A stretch of 64,000 bases of DNA from Clostridium mediterraneense (GTDB lineage Bacteria > Bacillota > Clostridia > Clostridiales > Clostridiaceae). Numbering within the stretch: the stretch's first letter is position 1; each line of letters starts with the position of its first letter. Shown here piece after piece: positions 35,221-48,200 of this stretch. The DNA is taken from the NCBI RefSeq assembly GCF_900091705.1, contig NZ_LT594785.1:796119-860118 (forward strand), given 5' to 3'. Both the position numbers and the translations under genes were made by a program. Below the pieces are notes generated by a model, which saw only the letters and a program-made list of their open reading frames with translations, was not told the origin of the DNA and ran no database searches.

Positions 35221-35260
35221 AAAAAGAAGTTATTTTAGTAAAAATAACTTCTTTTTTATA
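35221..35260 (+). terminator. Terminator after the S1 gene
   Basis: 16-bp stem (35221-35236 with 35241-35256), AGTA loop, T-run. Confidence 0.85.
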
Positions 35261-35301
35261 TTTTATCGCCCTACATTATGATTAAATTAAAAATGAGGTC
35301 A

Positions 35302-35331
35302 TTGTATTAAATAATAAAAGTTTGATATAAT
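35302..35331 (+). promoter_or_regulatory. Sigma-A promoter for pepD
   Basis: TTGTAT (35302-35307), 18-nt spacer, TATAAT (35326-35331), about 80 nt before the ATG. Confidence 0.55.
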
Positions 35332-35410
35332 GATAATAATTAATAGAGATTAAGAAATAAATTAAATTTTAAAATAAATATAAAAAATAGATAAGCAGGA
35401 GTGAAGAGAG

Positions 35411-36865
35411 ATGGAAGTTTTAAAAAATTTACAACCAAACGACGTTTTTAAGTATTTTGAAGAAATATCACAAATTCCAAGAGGATCAGGAAATGAAAAG
35501 GCTATAAGTGATCACTTAGTTAAGTTTGCTAAAGATTTAAATCTTGAAGTAATTCAAGATGAAGCTTTAAATATAATAATTAGAAAGCCAGCATCAAAAG
35601 GCTATGAAAATGCTAAAGGTGTAATTATCCAAGGACATATGGATATGGTTTGTGAAAAAAATAAGGATACAGTTCATGATTTTGAAAAAGATCCAATAAA
35701 GCTTAGAGTTGATGGAGATTATATTTATGCCACAGGAACAACTTTAGGAGCAGATAACGGAATTGCAGTAGCATATGGAATGGCTCTTTTAGCTGGAAAC
35801 TATGAACATCCAGCATTAGAACTTTTAATAACAACAGACGAAGAAGTTGGAATGACAGGAGCAATAGCTCTTGATGGAAAGAATATACAAGGTAAAATTC
35901 TTATGAATGTTGACTCAGAAGTTGAAGGAGAAATTCTTGTAAGCTGTGCTGGTGGAAATAGAAGTAAGATATTACTTGATATTGACTGGGAAAAAGCTGA
36001 TGAATCAAAGAAAGCATTTGAAATTAGAGTTAGAGGCCTAAGAGGTGGTCACTCAGGAATGGAAATAAATAAAGAAAGAGGAAACTCAAATAAGATAATG
36101 GGAAGAGTTTTAAATAAACTTTCAAAAGATGTAGATTTCAATCTTGCTTTATTAAATGGTGGTTCAAAGAATAATGCTATTCCAAGAGAGGCAGATGCTT
36201 TGATAGTAGTAGATGAAAAAGATGTGGAAAAATTAAATTCAGTAGTTAAAGAACTAGATGCTATATTAAAGAATGAACTTAGAGTTCAAGATCCAAATGT
36301 TGAATTACAATTAATCGAAGAAGATGAAATGCCAATTGATGTTTTCTCAAAGGAAACAACAAAGAAAGCTATAATGATACTTCAATTAATTCCAAATGGT
36401 GTAGAAACAATGAGTATGGATATGGAAGGACTTGTTCAAACATCAACAAATATAGGTGTTGTTACAACAACAGATAAGGTTGTTGAATATGATAGTGCTA
36501 CAAGAAGTGCTGTTGAAAGTGCAAAATGGGCATTAACAGAAAAGATTGAAAATGTAGCTTCTGTTATAGGTGCAAGACTTGAAATATCATCAAGTTATCC
36601 ATCATGGGAATATAGCCCAGAATCAGAAATAAGAGAAGTTGCAGCAAAAGTATACAAAGAATTATCAGGTGAAGAAGTTAAATTTGTAGCAATTCACGCT
36701 GGAGTTGAATGTGGACTTATTGGAGAAAAAGTTGAAGGTGGACTTGATATGATTTCATTTGGTCCAAATATGTATGATGTTCATACACCAGATGAACATG
36801 TAAGTATCTCATCAGTACAAAGAACATGGGATTTCTTATTAGCTTTATTAAAAGCAGTAAAATAA
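35411..36865 (+). CDS. pepD: Cytosolic non-specific dipeptidase (M20C)
   Basis: Zinc aminoacyl-histidine dipeptidase that hydrolyses a broad range of dipeptides in the cytoplasm. It has 484 residues, typical for PepD. Visible are IPRGSGNE at the start, the first metal block GVIIQGHMDMVCEK (about 73), TLGADNGIAVAYG (bridging Asp), TTDEEVGMTGA (catalytic and metal Glu) and MNVDSEVEGE. The dimerisation (lid) domain begins RGLRGGHSGMEI, and the last metal His is in DVHTPDEHVSI. RBS AGGAGTGAAGAG precedes the ATG. Confidence 0.96.
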   Translation: MEVLKNLQPNDVFKYFEEISQIPRGSGNEKAISDHLVKFAKDLNLEVIQDEALNIIIRKPASKGYENAKGVIIQGHMDMVCEKNKDTVHDFEKDPIKLRVDGDYIYATGTTLGADNGIAVAYGMALLAGNYEHPALELLITTDEEVGMTGAIALDGKNIQGKILMNVDSEVEGEILVSCAGGNRSKILLDIDWEKADESKKAFEIRVRGLRGGHSGMEINKERGNSNKIMGRVLNKLSKDVDFNLALLNGGSKNNAIPREADALIVVDEKDVEKLNSVVKELDAILKNELRVQDPNVELQLIEEDEMPIDVFSKETTKKAIMILQLIPNGVETMSMDMEGLVQTSTNIGVVTTTDKVVEYDSATRSAVESAKWALTEKIENVASVIGARLEISSSYPSWEYSPESEIREVAAKVYKELSGEEVKFVAIHAGVECGLIGEKVEGGLDMISFGPNMYDVHTPDEHVSISSVQRTWDFLLALLKAVK

Positions 36866-36880
36866 TTTAATTATAAATAT

Positions 36881-36913
36881 AAAGAACTGTCTAAAAAGAC
36901 AGTTCTTTTTTTA
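36881..36913 (+). terminator. Terminator after pepD
   Basis: 12-bp perfect stem (36881-36892 with 36897-36908), AAAA loop, T-run. Confidence 0.87.
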
Positions 36914-37033
36914 TTTATAAAGTTACAATTATAGTTTATATATAGATTTTAAAAATAGTAGATTTATTAGTAATAAATATTAGACCTTAAGAATAATATG
37001 TAAATGAGAAGTAAGTTAAGGTTGGTGATTTTA

Positions 37034-37795
37034 GTGAAGTATACAAGATATGATGTTAAATCTAAAAAGAAGAAGGATGATTGGAAAACAACATTACTAT
37101 TAATTTTAGTAGTTGTAGCTTTAGCAATCGGTATAGGTAGCTTAATATTTTTTAAATTATTCCCGAAAGATTTTAAAGCTTTAGATAAAGCTAAAACAAC
37201 TCAGTCAGAAGCAAATAAAGGTGGAAGTCAAAATAATACTCCAAAGAATACAGAAACACCACCTGTGACTACAAGTAAAGGGGAAAATCAGAAAGAGGAA
37301 GTAAAAAGTACAACTACATACACAATGGTCCAATATGGATATTTTTCAAATAATGAAAGTGCTATGAAAGTTAAGAATGAAGTTGGTCAAGGAAGTACTG
37401 TATTAAAGGATGGAGATAAGTTTAGAGTTGTTGGATTTATAGGGGAAGATGATAAGGCTATAAAAGTGTCAGAAAATCTAACTAGTAAATCAGTAGAAAA
37501 TACAAAAACAAGATTTCAGGTTCATAATGATGATACTTGTGATAAAGAGATAATAGAAATGATAAATGGTTTACTTAATATAACTAATAAATTAAATGAG
37601 GCTGAGGTTTCAAAGGTAAAAACAGCAGAATTTAAAACATGGACCAATAAATTAAGTGATGAAAAAGATGCAACTAATTATAAGGTGTTTAGTAAATTAA
37701 AAGAGAATATAAATAAGTTACCAGAAGAATTAAATAAAAATGGAATTGAAACTATTTATCAAATGGTTTTTGAAACTTTAAGTAACTACAAATAA
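37034..37795 (+). CDS. Membrane-anchored SPOR-domain protein
   Basis: 253 residues: a Lys-rich cytoplasmic start, one transmembrane helix (about 17-40), a Thr/Asn/Lys-rich linker, then a SPOR-like fold (about 96-155: YTMVQYGYFSNNESAMKVKNE, GDKFRVVGFIG). SPOR domains bind glycan strands lacking peptide stems, mostly at division septa. The C-terminal 90 residues are helical and unrecognised. ATG 37004 is in frame, but GGTGAT places the start at GTG 37034 (MKYTRYDVK). The SPOR match is by pattern and is weaker than for the enzymes here. Confidence 0.72.
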   Translation: MKYTRYDVKSKKKKDDWKTTLLLILVVVALAIGIGSLIFFKLFPKDFKALDKAKTTQSEANKGGSQNNTPKNTETPPVTTSKGENQKEEVKSTTTYTMVQYGYFSNNESAMKVKNEVGQGSTVLKDGDKFRVVGFIGEDDKAIKVSENLTSKSVENTKTRFQVHNDDTCDKEIIEMINGLLNITNKLNEAEVSKVKTAEFKTWTNKLSDEKDATNYKVFSKLKENINKLPEELNKNGIETIYQMVFETLSNYK

Positions 37796-38100
37796 ATTTA
37801 AGTTGTAATTAAATTTTAATAAATACTTTTTGAGTATAGATTATAATAATTAAGGAATTTTTAAATTAAGAGCTCTAATTTTTTGGAGTTCTTTAAATTT
37901 TATATAGAAATATAAAAAAAATGGTTAATAAAAGTAGCCTTTTAATGAAAGAGATTAAAATTTTTAACATTGAATTATTTTAACTTGTGTATAAAAATAA
38001 TAAATGTTAAACTATATAAGATGACAAAGAAATAGAAAATTAGGCTATTTTTTTTGTTTTTTAATATTATTCTGTATTTTTATTAGGAGTGATTCAAAAA
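37796..38100 (+). other. Intergenic region before maf, partly structured
   Basis: About 300 nt without a gene. A weak stem (37868-37877 with 37884-37893, two G-T pairs) may terminate the SPOR gene. A second terminator-like stem, 38026-38035 with about 38044-38053, is followed by more T and lies 45 nt before maf. AGTAGCCT near 37935 can also pair with AGGCTATT at 38042, so an attenuator or small RNA is possible but not established. Confidence 0.3.
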
Positions 38101-38661
38101 ATGAATATAATTCTAGCTTCAAAATCACCAAGAAGACAAGAACTTTTAGGTAAGATAGTAAAGGATTTTAAGATTATTGAGTCGAATTTTGATGAAACAA
38201 CTGTAGAATTCAATGGAAATCCAGAAGAATATGTAAAAACTTTAGCTTTTAACAAAGCTAAAGAAGTTGCAAATAAGTTAGAAAAAACTTCTATTATTAT
38301 ATCAGCAGATACGGTAGTAGTGTTAGAAAATAAAATTTTAGGAAAACCTAAGAACAAAAAAGATGCTGAATGTATGTTAAAGAGTTTAAGTGGCAATAAT
38401 CATAAAGTATACACTGGAGTATGTGTTCTTGATACAGCTACTAACACTTTAAAGCAAGAGGCTGTCTTAACAGAAGTGAAGTTTGGAAAACTGACTAATA
38501 AAGTTATTCAAGAGTACATAGATACGGGTGATCCTATGGATAAAGCAGGGGCCTATGGAATACAGGGCTTCGCAGCAGTTTTTGTAGAAAAAATAAATGG
38601 GTGCTATTATAATGTAATGGGACTTCCATTGAATGTTTTATACAATATGCTAAATCCTTAA
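38101..38661 (+). CDS. maf: Maf family nucleotide pyrophosphatase
   Basis: Hydrolyses non-canonical or methylated nucleoside triphosphates and affects septum formation. It has 186 residues: LASKSPRRQELLG at the start (phosphate-binding Ser/Arg), SADTVVVLENKILGKP (catalytic Asp), HKVYTGVCVLD, and YIDTGDPMDKAGAYGIQG (second acidic motif). GTG 38089 overlaps the AGGAG Shine-Dalgarno, so ATG 38101 is the start. It heads the maf-radC-mreBCD cluster, the standard order in clostridia and bacilli. Confidence 0.96.
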   Translation: MNIILASKSPRRQELLGKIVKDFKIIESNFDETTVEFNGNPEEYVKTLAFNKAKEVANKLEKTSIIISADTVVVLENKILGKPKNKKDAECMLKSLSGNNHKVYTGVCVLDTATNTLKQEAVLTEVKFGKLTNKVIQEYIDTGDPMDKAGAYGIQGFAAVFVEKINGCYYNVMGLPLNVLYNMLNP

Positions 38662-38703
38662 GGATTTTCCACGGTGGAAATCTCTTTAAAAAGGAGTGTT
38701 TCA

Positions 38704-40430
<1,727 letters not shown>

Positions 40431-40437
40431 ATTTTAG

Positions 40438-41289
40438 ATGAAGTTCTTTAAAAGTAAACTGGCAGTAACTGTTATAGTTCTGTCAGTTACATTTTTAGGT
40501 GTGATTATTTACACTTCTAAATCAGATTCAAAATTTATCTCTGGTGCTTTAGGCGCAGGTTTTAATCCAATTCAAAAGGTTATATATATGGCAGGCGATA
40601 AAATTAAAGGTGGTATAGATTTCTTTGCTAGTTTTTCACAAGTTAAACAAGAAAATGATCAATTAAAGAAAGAAAATATAGAGCTTCAAAATCAATTAGT
40701 TGGTTATAATACTTATAAGACTGAAAATGAAAATTTAAAGAAAGAATTAAACTTTAAGCAAGGACATGAACAATATAATTATTTAGGTGTTAACATAATA
40801 GGAGAATCAGGTGGAAGCTTCTATGATGGTTATGTTATAGATAGAGGATCAGATTCAGGTATTCAAAAGGATATGATAGTTATTTCAGGAAATGAACTTG
40901 TTGGTATAGTAACAGAAGTTTATAGTAATTGGGCTAAAGTTCAAACTATAGCTAGTGAAAATACAGCTGTTGCAGCTACTGTTGAACAAACAAGTGAAGT
41001 ATCTGGAATAGTAAGGGGATATAAAGACATAGCAAGTAAAGCTCCTATGGCTAAAATATTTAATCTACCAATGAATTCAACTATAAAAGCTGGGGATACT
41101 ATTATTACTTCAGGACTTGGTGGAATATATCCACAAGGAATAAGAATAGGAACAGTTACTTCAGTTGAAACAGATAATGTTCAAGTTTCAAAGAGTGCAG
41201 TAATAAAGCCATTTGCAAACTTTAGTACTTTATCACAATTAGTTGTAGTAGTTCCTAAGGACCCTACAAGAGGAGAGATAAAATATTAG
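40438..41289 (+). CDS. mreC: Rod-shape-determining protein MreC
   Basis: Bitopic membrane protein that activates PBP2 and links it to MreB. It has 283 residues: one N-terminal transmembrane helix (about 8-26), a coiled coil rich in Glu/Lys/Asn (about 60-105), then the two beta-barrel lobes (GGSFYDGYVIDRGSDSGIQKDM and AGDTIITSGLGGIYPQGIRIGTV). It starts 7 nt after the mreB stop; the AGAGG in the end of mreB is 11 nt from the ATG, so translational coupling is likely. Confidence 0.95.
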   Translation: MKFFKSKLAVTVIVLSVTFLGVIIYTSKSDSKFISGALGAGFNPIQKVIYMAGDKIKGGIDFFASFSQVKQENDQLKKENIELQNQLVGYNTYKTENENLKKELNFKQGHEQYNYLGVNIIGESGGSFYDGYVIDRGSDSGIQKDMIVISGNELVGIVTEVYSNWAKVQTIASENTAVAATVEQTSEVSGIVRGYKDIASKAPMAKIFNLPMNSTIKAGDTIITSGLGGIYPQGIRIGTVTSVETDNVQVSKSAVIKPFANFSTLSQLVVVVPKDPTRGEIKY

Positions 41290-41308
41290 TTAAAGGAGAA
41301 CTATAATT

Positions 41309-41809
41309 ATGAAGAGAGTCATACTTATACTATTATGTATATTATTATTCATAGTAGATAATAGTCTTATGCCGTTTTTCAAAATAGGCGGAGTTTATCC
41401 TAGTTTATTATTTGTTTTTGTAATACTGTTCTCAACAATAAATGGCTATTGGGATGCAGTTATACTTGGCTCAGTTTCAGGTATACTTCAAGATATATAT
41501 TTTACTAATGTATTTGGAATAAATGCTTTAACAAATCTTTTATTATGTGTAATTGCCGCATATATAGGTAATACAACAATTAAAAACAGAGTCGCGATAC
41601 CAGTTGCAACTGTTGCAGGGCTAACAGCAGTTAAGTTTATAGTGATATTTATTTTTGGAAGAATACTCAATATGGATGTTCCTCTAGAAAATATAATTAT
41701 AATGACAATTTACAACCTTGTTATTGCAATGATAATGTATGGTTGGGTATCTAGAATCTCTGGAAAGAATCTAATGAAAAAAGGTTGGAATTTTAGTAAA
41801 AACAGGTGA
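41309..41809 (+). CDS. mreD: Rod-shape-determining membrane protein MreD
   Basis: 166-residue integral membrane protein with about five hydrophobic helices, fitting MreD by size, character and position between mreC and pbp2. The segment GILQDIYFTNVFGINALTNLLLC matches the family's Gly-x-x-x-Asp region. RBS AAAGGAGA precedes the ATG. Sequence identity in MreD is always low, so context carries much of the call. Confidence 0.93.
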   Translation: MKRVILILLCILLFIVDNSLMPFFKIGGVYPSLLFVFVILFSTINGYWDAVILGSVSGILQDIYFTNVFGINALTNLLLCVIAAYIGNTTIKNRVAIPVATVAGLTAVKFIVIFIFGRILNMDVPLENIIIMTIYNLVIAMIMYGWVSRISGKNLMKKGWNFSKNR

Positions 41810-41813
41810 TTAA

Positions 41814-44800
41814 ATGAAAAAACGTAACAAAAGGAAAAGGGAACCTTTTAATAGATTCAAAGTGCTCTTAGCAATAGCTTTAGCACTTTTTCTAGTTATA
41901 TTGGCTAGATTGATTTATTTACAGGTTTTTGAGTACAAAGATTTACAGACAAAAGCAAATATAAGATCAACAAGATTTATGCCAACACAAGCTCCAAGAG
42001 GAAAAATTTATAGTTCAGATGGAGATCTTTTGGCTACAAATAAAGAAGTTTATAATCTTACTTATACAGCAGAAAGTAATAAAGCTTCAAATAGCTTTTT
42101 TGATACTATGAATTCAGTATTCAATATCTTAAAGGCTAATAATGAACTTGATAAGGTAGATGATAGTTTAAATCTAAAAATAAATAGTTCAGGACAATTA
42201 TATTTTGATTTTCCAGTAAGTAAAACTAATCAAAAAGTATGGGATGCTCAAAAATTAAGATTTATGTATGATAGAGGACTTGAAGGTCCTGTTGAAAATA
42301 AGATTGCTCCTAAAAATGATGGTAATTTTACAGCACAGCAAAAAGCTGAAGCTGATAAAATATTATTATCATATACACCAGAGCAAACTTTTGATGAGTT
42401 AGTTAAAACATATAAGCTTTATAATATGCTTAATATTGGAAAAACTTTAACACCAGCAGAGCAGAAGGCTTTTAATAAGACATATAGCAATATGACTGGA
42501 GCTCAAATAACACAAGAGTTATTAAAACATTTTAGTCTAACTGAAATTAGAGAATTCATGGTAGTTAAAGATGCTATGAAGTTACAAAGTTATTCAGGAT
42601 TTAAGCCTATTCCTATAGCTTCTAATTTAGATCAGAATGTAGCTTATATATTCTATCAAAAGCTTAGTTCACTTCCAGGTATTAATGTAGCAAAAACTCC
42701 TGTAAGATATTATCCTTATGGATCACTTGCTTCACATATTATAGGATATATGGGAGCAATACCAGCAGATCAAACTAATAAGTATGAATCTCAAGGTTAT
42801 GATATTTCATCTGATTTAATAGGTGTTTCAGGAATAGAGTCTGCATATGAAAATGTATTAAGAGGTAGAAATGGAGGAACTTTAATAAAAGTAAACTCAG
42901 ATGGACAAAAGATAGAAGATCTTTATACAAAGCAAGCCTATCCAGGTGATAATGTTCATTTAACAATTAATGCAGATATGCAATATGCAGCTACAAAGAT
43001 GCTACAAACTCAAATGAACTATATACAAAAAAATGAACCTTATGGTAAAGATGCTAAAATGGGAGCAGCAATAGCTGTTGATGTTCATACAGGAGCTATT
43101 CTTGCTATGGTTAGTTTACCTAATTATAACCCAAATGATTTTGCAAGTGGAAAAATAAGTAATGCAGTATTCCAAAAATACTTTAATCCAGATATAGCAA
43201 CTGTAGGGCAGCAATTTATTACTTCTATGGGATTAAATAAGACTATAGATCAAATGTTCCCAGAAGATTCAAATGGTAATAGAACAGATAAATATGATGT
43301 ATTACCAAAGCCTTTATTTAACTATGCTACAATGGGACTTATTCCACCGGGTTCAACATTTAAACCAGTTACTGCAACAGCAGCATTAGAATCAGGAGTA
43401 ACAAATGCAGCATTTACTGTAACAGATTCTCCTAACTTATATTATACTGGAGAACCAAATATATTTGGTAAGACTCTTCCAAAGGATAATGCAGACCATG
43501 GAGTTGTAGATATAGTAAAAGCTGTAGAAGTTTCATGTAACAACTATTTCTACACTATGGCAGCAAAGCTTTATTATAAATACGGTCAATCTGTTGATGC
43601 TTTAAATATAATAGCTAAATATGCAGCAGAATTTGGACTTGGAACAGTACCAGGTAGTGGTCAAAAAGCATCAACGGGTATAGAAATACCAGAGAAGTTT
43701 GGGAATGCTTATAGTTTCCAAAACTTTAAAAAGAATTCTATTTTCTACTCAAAGTGGACTTTAGTTTCTGATTTAAAAGCTGGTAAGTTTGATGCTGTTA
43801 ATATTCCATTTGCTCCAATTGATATATCAGTAAGTGCATCAGATTCTAAAGAAGTAGCACAAGCTAAAGCTAATATAAAAACAATAGTTAATAAACAACT
43901 AGAAAAAATAGGAGTAGATGATGTACAAAGTAATGATGCTCAAACAGCCTTTATAAATGATTTAAAGGGAGCATTAAAGCAATTCTATGATGTATCTCCA
44001 GAAACTCAAAAATCTGTAGCAGAATTTATGGCTAAAAATCCATCAATAAAGAGTGTAGATCAAGATTTAGATAATACTGCAACAGCTATAGATAGATGGG
44101 TAGCATATACAATGTATACAACAATGACAACACCAGCTCAGCTTGGATATGCAGCTATTGGTCAAGGGTTAAATGAATTTACACCACTTCAAATAGCTGG
44201 ATATGTAGCAACACTTGCTAATGGAGGAACAAGATATAAACTTCATCTTGTAGATGAAATAACATCACCAACAGGTCAAGTTATAGAAAAAACTAAACCT
44301 GAAGTTATTGATAAAGTTAATATCTCTCCAGAAAATTTAAAACTTATAAAGCAAGGTATGTATAATGTCAATAACGAGGTACACGGAACAGCTTATACAG
44401 TATTTGGAGGTAAAGGATTCCCAATACCTACAGCAGGTAAAACAGGTACAGCTTCTCTTGTAGAAGATGAACATAGCTTCGGAAGAGCAGCTTGGGGAGT
44501 TTATATTTCATTTGCTCCGGTAGAAAATCCTCAAATTGCAGTAGCAGTTGTAATTTATAATGGTATACATGGATACTTTGGTGCACCAGTTGCTAGAGCT
44601 ATCTATGAAACATACTTTAGAGATGAAATAAAGAAGGATTATCCAAATTATCATCCAACAACTATGGCAGGAGAACCATATGATTATACATTAAATCCTG
44701 TTATTCCAAAGATTACAGATGGAAATGTGCCAGATGATACAAATACAGAAGCTAATACTGATAAATCTAAGGATTCTAAAGTAGATAGTAATTCTACAAA

Positions 44801-44879
44801 TAAGGATAATAAATCTTCACAAGATACAAAAAATACAAATACAGCTACAAAACAAAATACATTAAGTACAGTTGATTAA
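41814..44879 (+). CDS. mrdA: Class B penicillin-binding protein 2 (paralogue 1 of 3)
   Basis: Septum-independent transpeptidase of the elongation complex. It has 1021 residues, much longer than E. coli PBP2 (about 630). One transmembrane helix (about 15-37) is followed by the pedestal block APRGKIYSSDGDLLATNKE. The transpeptidase motifs are S514-T-F-K, S574-C-N and K876-T-G-T-A. The additions are an insertion between the pedestal motifs (about 130-260), a long insertion between SxN and KTG (about 620-760), and a polar Asn/Lys/Ser/Asp-rich tail. It starts 4 nt after mreD, so it belongs to the mre operon; a terminator follows. Confidence 0.95.
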   Translation: MKKRNKRKREPFNRFKVLLAIALALFLVILARLIYLQVFEYKDLQTKANIRSTRFMPTQAPRGKIYSSDGDLLATNKEVYNLTYTAESNKASNSFFDTMNSVFNILKANNELDKVDDSLNLKINSSGQLYFDFPVSKTNQKVWDAQKLRFMYDRGLEGPVENKIAPKNDGNFTAQQKAEADKILLSYTPEQTFDELVKTYKLYNMLNIGKTLTPAEQKAFNKTYSNMTGAQITQELLKHFSLTEIREFMVVKDAMKLQSYSGFKPIPIASNLDQNVAYIFYQKLSSLPGINVAKTPVRYYPYGSLASHIIGYMGAIPADQTNKYESQGYDISSDLIGVSGIESAYENVLRGRNGGTLIKVNSDGQKIEDLYTKQAYPGDNVHLTINADMQYAATKMLQTQMNYIQKNEPYGKDAKMGAAIAVDVHTGAILAMVSLPNYNPNDFASGKISNAVFQKYFNPDIATVGQQFITSMGLNKTIDQMFPEDSNGNRTDKYDVLPKPLFNYATMGLIPPGSTFKPVTATAALESGVTNAAFTVTDSPNLYYTGEPNIFGKTLPKDNADHGVVDIVKAVEVSCNNYFYTMAAKLYYKYGQSVDALNIIAKYAAEFGLGTVPGSGQKASTGIEIPEKFGNAYSFQNFKKNSIFYSKWTLVSDLKAGKFDAVNIPFAPIDISVSASDSKEVAQAKANIKTIVNKQLEKIGVDDVQSNDAQTAFINDLKGALKQFYDVSPETQKSVAEFMAKNPSIKSVDQDLDNTATAIDRWVAYTMYTTMTTPAQLGYAAIGQGLNEFTPLQIAGYVATLANGGTRYKLHLVDEITSPTGQVIEKTKPEVIDKVNISPENLKLIKQGMYNVNNEVHGTAYTVFGGKGFPIPTAGKTGTASLVEDEHSFGRAAWGVYISFAPVENPQIAVAVVIYNGIHGYFGAPVARAIYETYFRDEIKKDYPNYHPTTMAGEPYDYTLNPVIPKITDGNVPDDTNTEANTDKSKDSKVDSNSTNKDNKSSQDTKNTNTATKQNTLSTVD

Positions 44880-44908
44880 AAATATATTGTTAAAAGTAGT
44901 TAATATTA

Positions 44909-44942
44909 AAAACTGATGGGAAGTTTCCCATCAGTTTTTTAT
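44909..44942 (+). terminator. Terminator after PBP2 paralogue 1
   Basis: Stem 44910-44921 with 44926-44937, AGTT loop, T-run. Confidence 0.85.
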
Positions 44943-45210
44943 TGTTTTAGGTTTAAAAAAGGGGGCTAGAGTGTAAGTAAGGATAATGTCATAAGATTGT
45001 TTACAAATTTTAAACTATTGACTATGCCTAAATTGATAGAATTTAGTGAGTAATATTAAAGAATATAAAAGTATTAGAGATTTTAAATTTGATTAAAATT
45101 TGGGTGATAAGTTTTAATTGTTTATAAAGACAATTTTAAAAAGGGGGAAACTTTTTAAATTAAGTTAGTGTTTTATAAATGATTATAATTTAAGGAAAAC
45201 AGGTGATGAA
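44943..45210 (+). other. Intergenic region between PBP2 paralogues 1 and 2
   Basis: No ORF or RNA gene seen. TTGACT at 45018-45023 could be a -35, but no good -10 lies 16-18 nt away. GGGGG at 45144-45148 is too far upstream to be the RBS of the next gene. Paralogue 2 must have its own promoter here, given the terminator upstream. Confidence 0.4.
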
Positions 45211-48200
45211 ATGAAAATATTTCGCAGAAGGCGAAAATCTACGGATAGATATTCCTTGCTTATCATAATAGCAGTTATTGTTTTTACATTACTGATAGCA
45301 AGATTAATATACCTACAGGTTTTCGAACATCAAAGCTTTGAAGCTAAAGCAGATATAAGATCTACTAGGTTCATAGAGCAACCAGCACCCAGAGGTAAAA
45401 TCTATAGTGCAAATGGTGATTTATTAGCTACTAATAAAGAACAATATACTCTTGAGTTTACTGAGACACAAACAGGTATGAAAGATTTCTATAATACTAT
45501 AAATACAGTGTTCAAACTTTTAAAACAAAATAATGAATTTTCTAAACTGCAAGATACATTCCAACTACAAATAGATCCTAAAACAGGAAAGTTAGAATTT
45601 AATTTCCCAGTATCTGAAAGTTCAGATCCAAAAGTTTATGATTCACTTAAAATAAGATTTATGTATAATAGAGGACTTGAAGCACCTATACAAAATAAAA
45701 TTGCACCAAAGAATGATGGTACATTTACACCAGCTCAAACAGCAGAAGTAAACAAAATATTACTAACATATACACCACAAGAAACTTTTGATGATTTAGT
45801 AAAGCAATATGGTCTTTACAATATGCTTAATATAGGAAAGACTTTAACACCTGCTGAGCAAACTGCTTTTAATAATGAGTATCAAAAGATGCCAGCAGCT
45901 GAAATCACAAAGATTCTTTTACAACATTATAGCTTAACTGAAATAAGAGACTTTATGCTTATAAAGGATACTATGAAGTTACAAAGTTATTCAGGATTTA
46001 AGCCTGTAATAATAGCTAAGAACATAGGAAAGAGTGTAGCATTTATCTTTGAACAAGAAGCAAGTACTATGCCGGGAATTAGTGTAGTTGAAACACCAGT
46101 TAGATATTATCCATATGGAACATTAGCTTCACACGTTATTGGATATCTTGGTGCTATACCATCTAGTGAGGCAAATACTTACGAAGAACAAGGATATAAT
46201 GTATCAAATGACTTAATAGGGGTTGCAGGAATAGAAGCAGCTGAACAAAATGTATTAAGAGGTAGAACTGGTGGAACAATGGTTAAAGTTAATGCCGAAG
46301 GGCAAAAAGTACAAACATTGTATACAATACCAGCTTATCCAGGAGATAACGTACATTTAACTATTAATACAAACTTAGAATATACAGCGCAAAGAGCATT
46401 ACAACAGCAAATGACTTTCATACAAAAAACTCAACCATATGGTGAAGATGCTAAAATGGGAGCTGTTATAGCTGTTAATGTTCACACAGGTGGAATATTA
46501 GCAATGGCTAGTTTACCAGGTTATAACCCAAATGATTTTGCAACAGGTAAGGTTAGTCAAAAAGTATTTAATAAATACTTCAATCCTGATGTAGCAAAAC
46601 TTGGTCAAGAATTTATTGATTCATCAGGAATAGATAAAACATTAAATCAAATGTTCCCATTACAACCAAATGGAACTAGAGAAGATTTATATGATGTTTT
46701 ACCTAAACCTTTATTTAACTATGCAACAATGGGACTTGTTCCACCAGGATCAACATTTAAGCTTATTAACTCAACTGCTGCTCTTGAAACAGGAGTAACA
46801 GATGCATCATATACAATTGATGATGCTCCATATCCTTGGTATTATGATGCACAACCAAATATATTTGGTGATGATCTTCCAAAGGATAACTACGATCACG
46901 GAGTTGTTAATATAGTAAAAGCTATAGAGGTTTCATGTAATACATACTTCTTTAATATGGCTGCTAAGATGTACTATAAGTACAATCAATCAGTTTCAGC
47001 TCTTAATATATTAGCTGAATATGCAGCTAAGTTTGGTATGGGAGTAATGCCAGGAAGTGATCAAAAAGCATCAACAGGTATTGAATTACCAGAAAACTTT
47101 GGTAACACATATAACTTTGATGATTTTAAGAAGAACTCTATTTTCTATTCAAAGTGGACATATGTTGCTGATATGGCAAAAGGACAATTACCTGGAGAAT
47201 CTATAACTTTCGTTCCATTAAATGTTGGAATTAATCCAAAGGATCCAAAGGACCTTGCAGATGCAAAGGCTAAATTACTTGAAGATATAGATAATCAAAT
47301 GGAAAAGATCGGATTCCAAAATATAAGAAGTGATGAAGCTCAACAAAAGTTTATAGCTGAACTTCAAGGAGATTTACAAAACTTCTATAATGTATCACCA
47401 GGTGCTAAAAAGAGTTTAGCAGAAGCAATAGCTAAAGATCCAAAATTAACAGTTCAAGGCGATCTTAAAGAAACAGCAATTGCGATTGATAGATGGATAG
47501 TATATACAATGTATACAACAATAACAACACCAGCTCAGCTTGGATATGCAGCTATTGGACAAGGGTTAAGTGAATATACTCCTTTACAAATAGCAGATTA
47601 TGCAGCAACACTTGCTAATGGTGGTACAAGATATGCACTTCATCTTGTAAGTGAGATAACATCACCAACAGGACAAGTTATTGAAAAAGTACAACCAGAA
47701 ATATTAGATAAGGTTAATATTCCACCAGCTGATGAAGATCTTATAAAAAGAGGAATGTGGGAAGTTGATAACTCAATTCAAGGTACATCAGATATAGACT
47801 TTGGTTATGGATATAAAGATTTCCCAATACCAACTGCTGGTAAGACAGGAACAGCCTCATTAATTAAAGATGAGCATAGTTTTGGTAGAGCAGCTTGGGG
47901 AGTATTTATTTCATATGCTCCAGTAAAGAACCCACAAATTGCCGTAGCTGTTGTTATATATAATGGTATTCACGGAGAATGGGGTGCTCCAGTTGCTAGA
48001 GCAATTTATGAAACATATTTCAGAAATGAAATAAATAAAGATTATCCAAGTTATAGACCAACTACATCAACAAATGCTACTTATAGCTATAGTTTACATC
48101 CACCACTACCAAGCATCACTGATAATGAGTCACCTGCAATAACAGGAGAAGGTTCAGAATTAAATGCTAGTGCAAATGATAGTGATAATGGAAAGAGTAG

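Noticed and set aside
38094-38396. Minus-strand ORF of 100 codons opposite maf
   Set aside because: It is a mirror frame of maf with no RBS and no recognisable domain. The same applies to the antisense frames in mreB (39380-39871), obgE and secA-region genes.
45018-45046. Promoter TTGACT upstream of PBP2 paralogue 2
   Set aside because: No acceptable -10 lies at 16-18 nt; the only A/T hexamers nearby are at the wrong distance.
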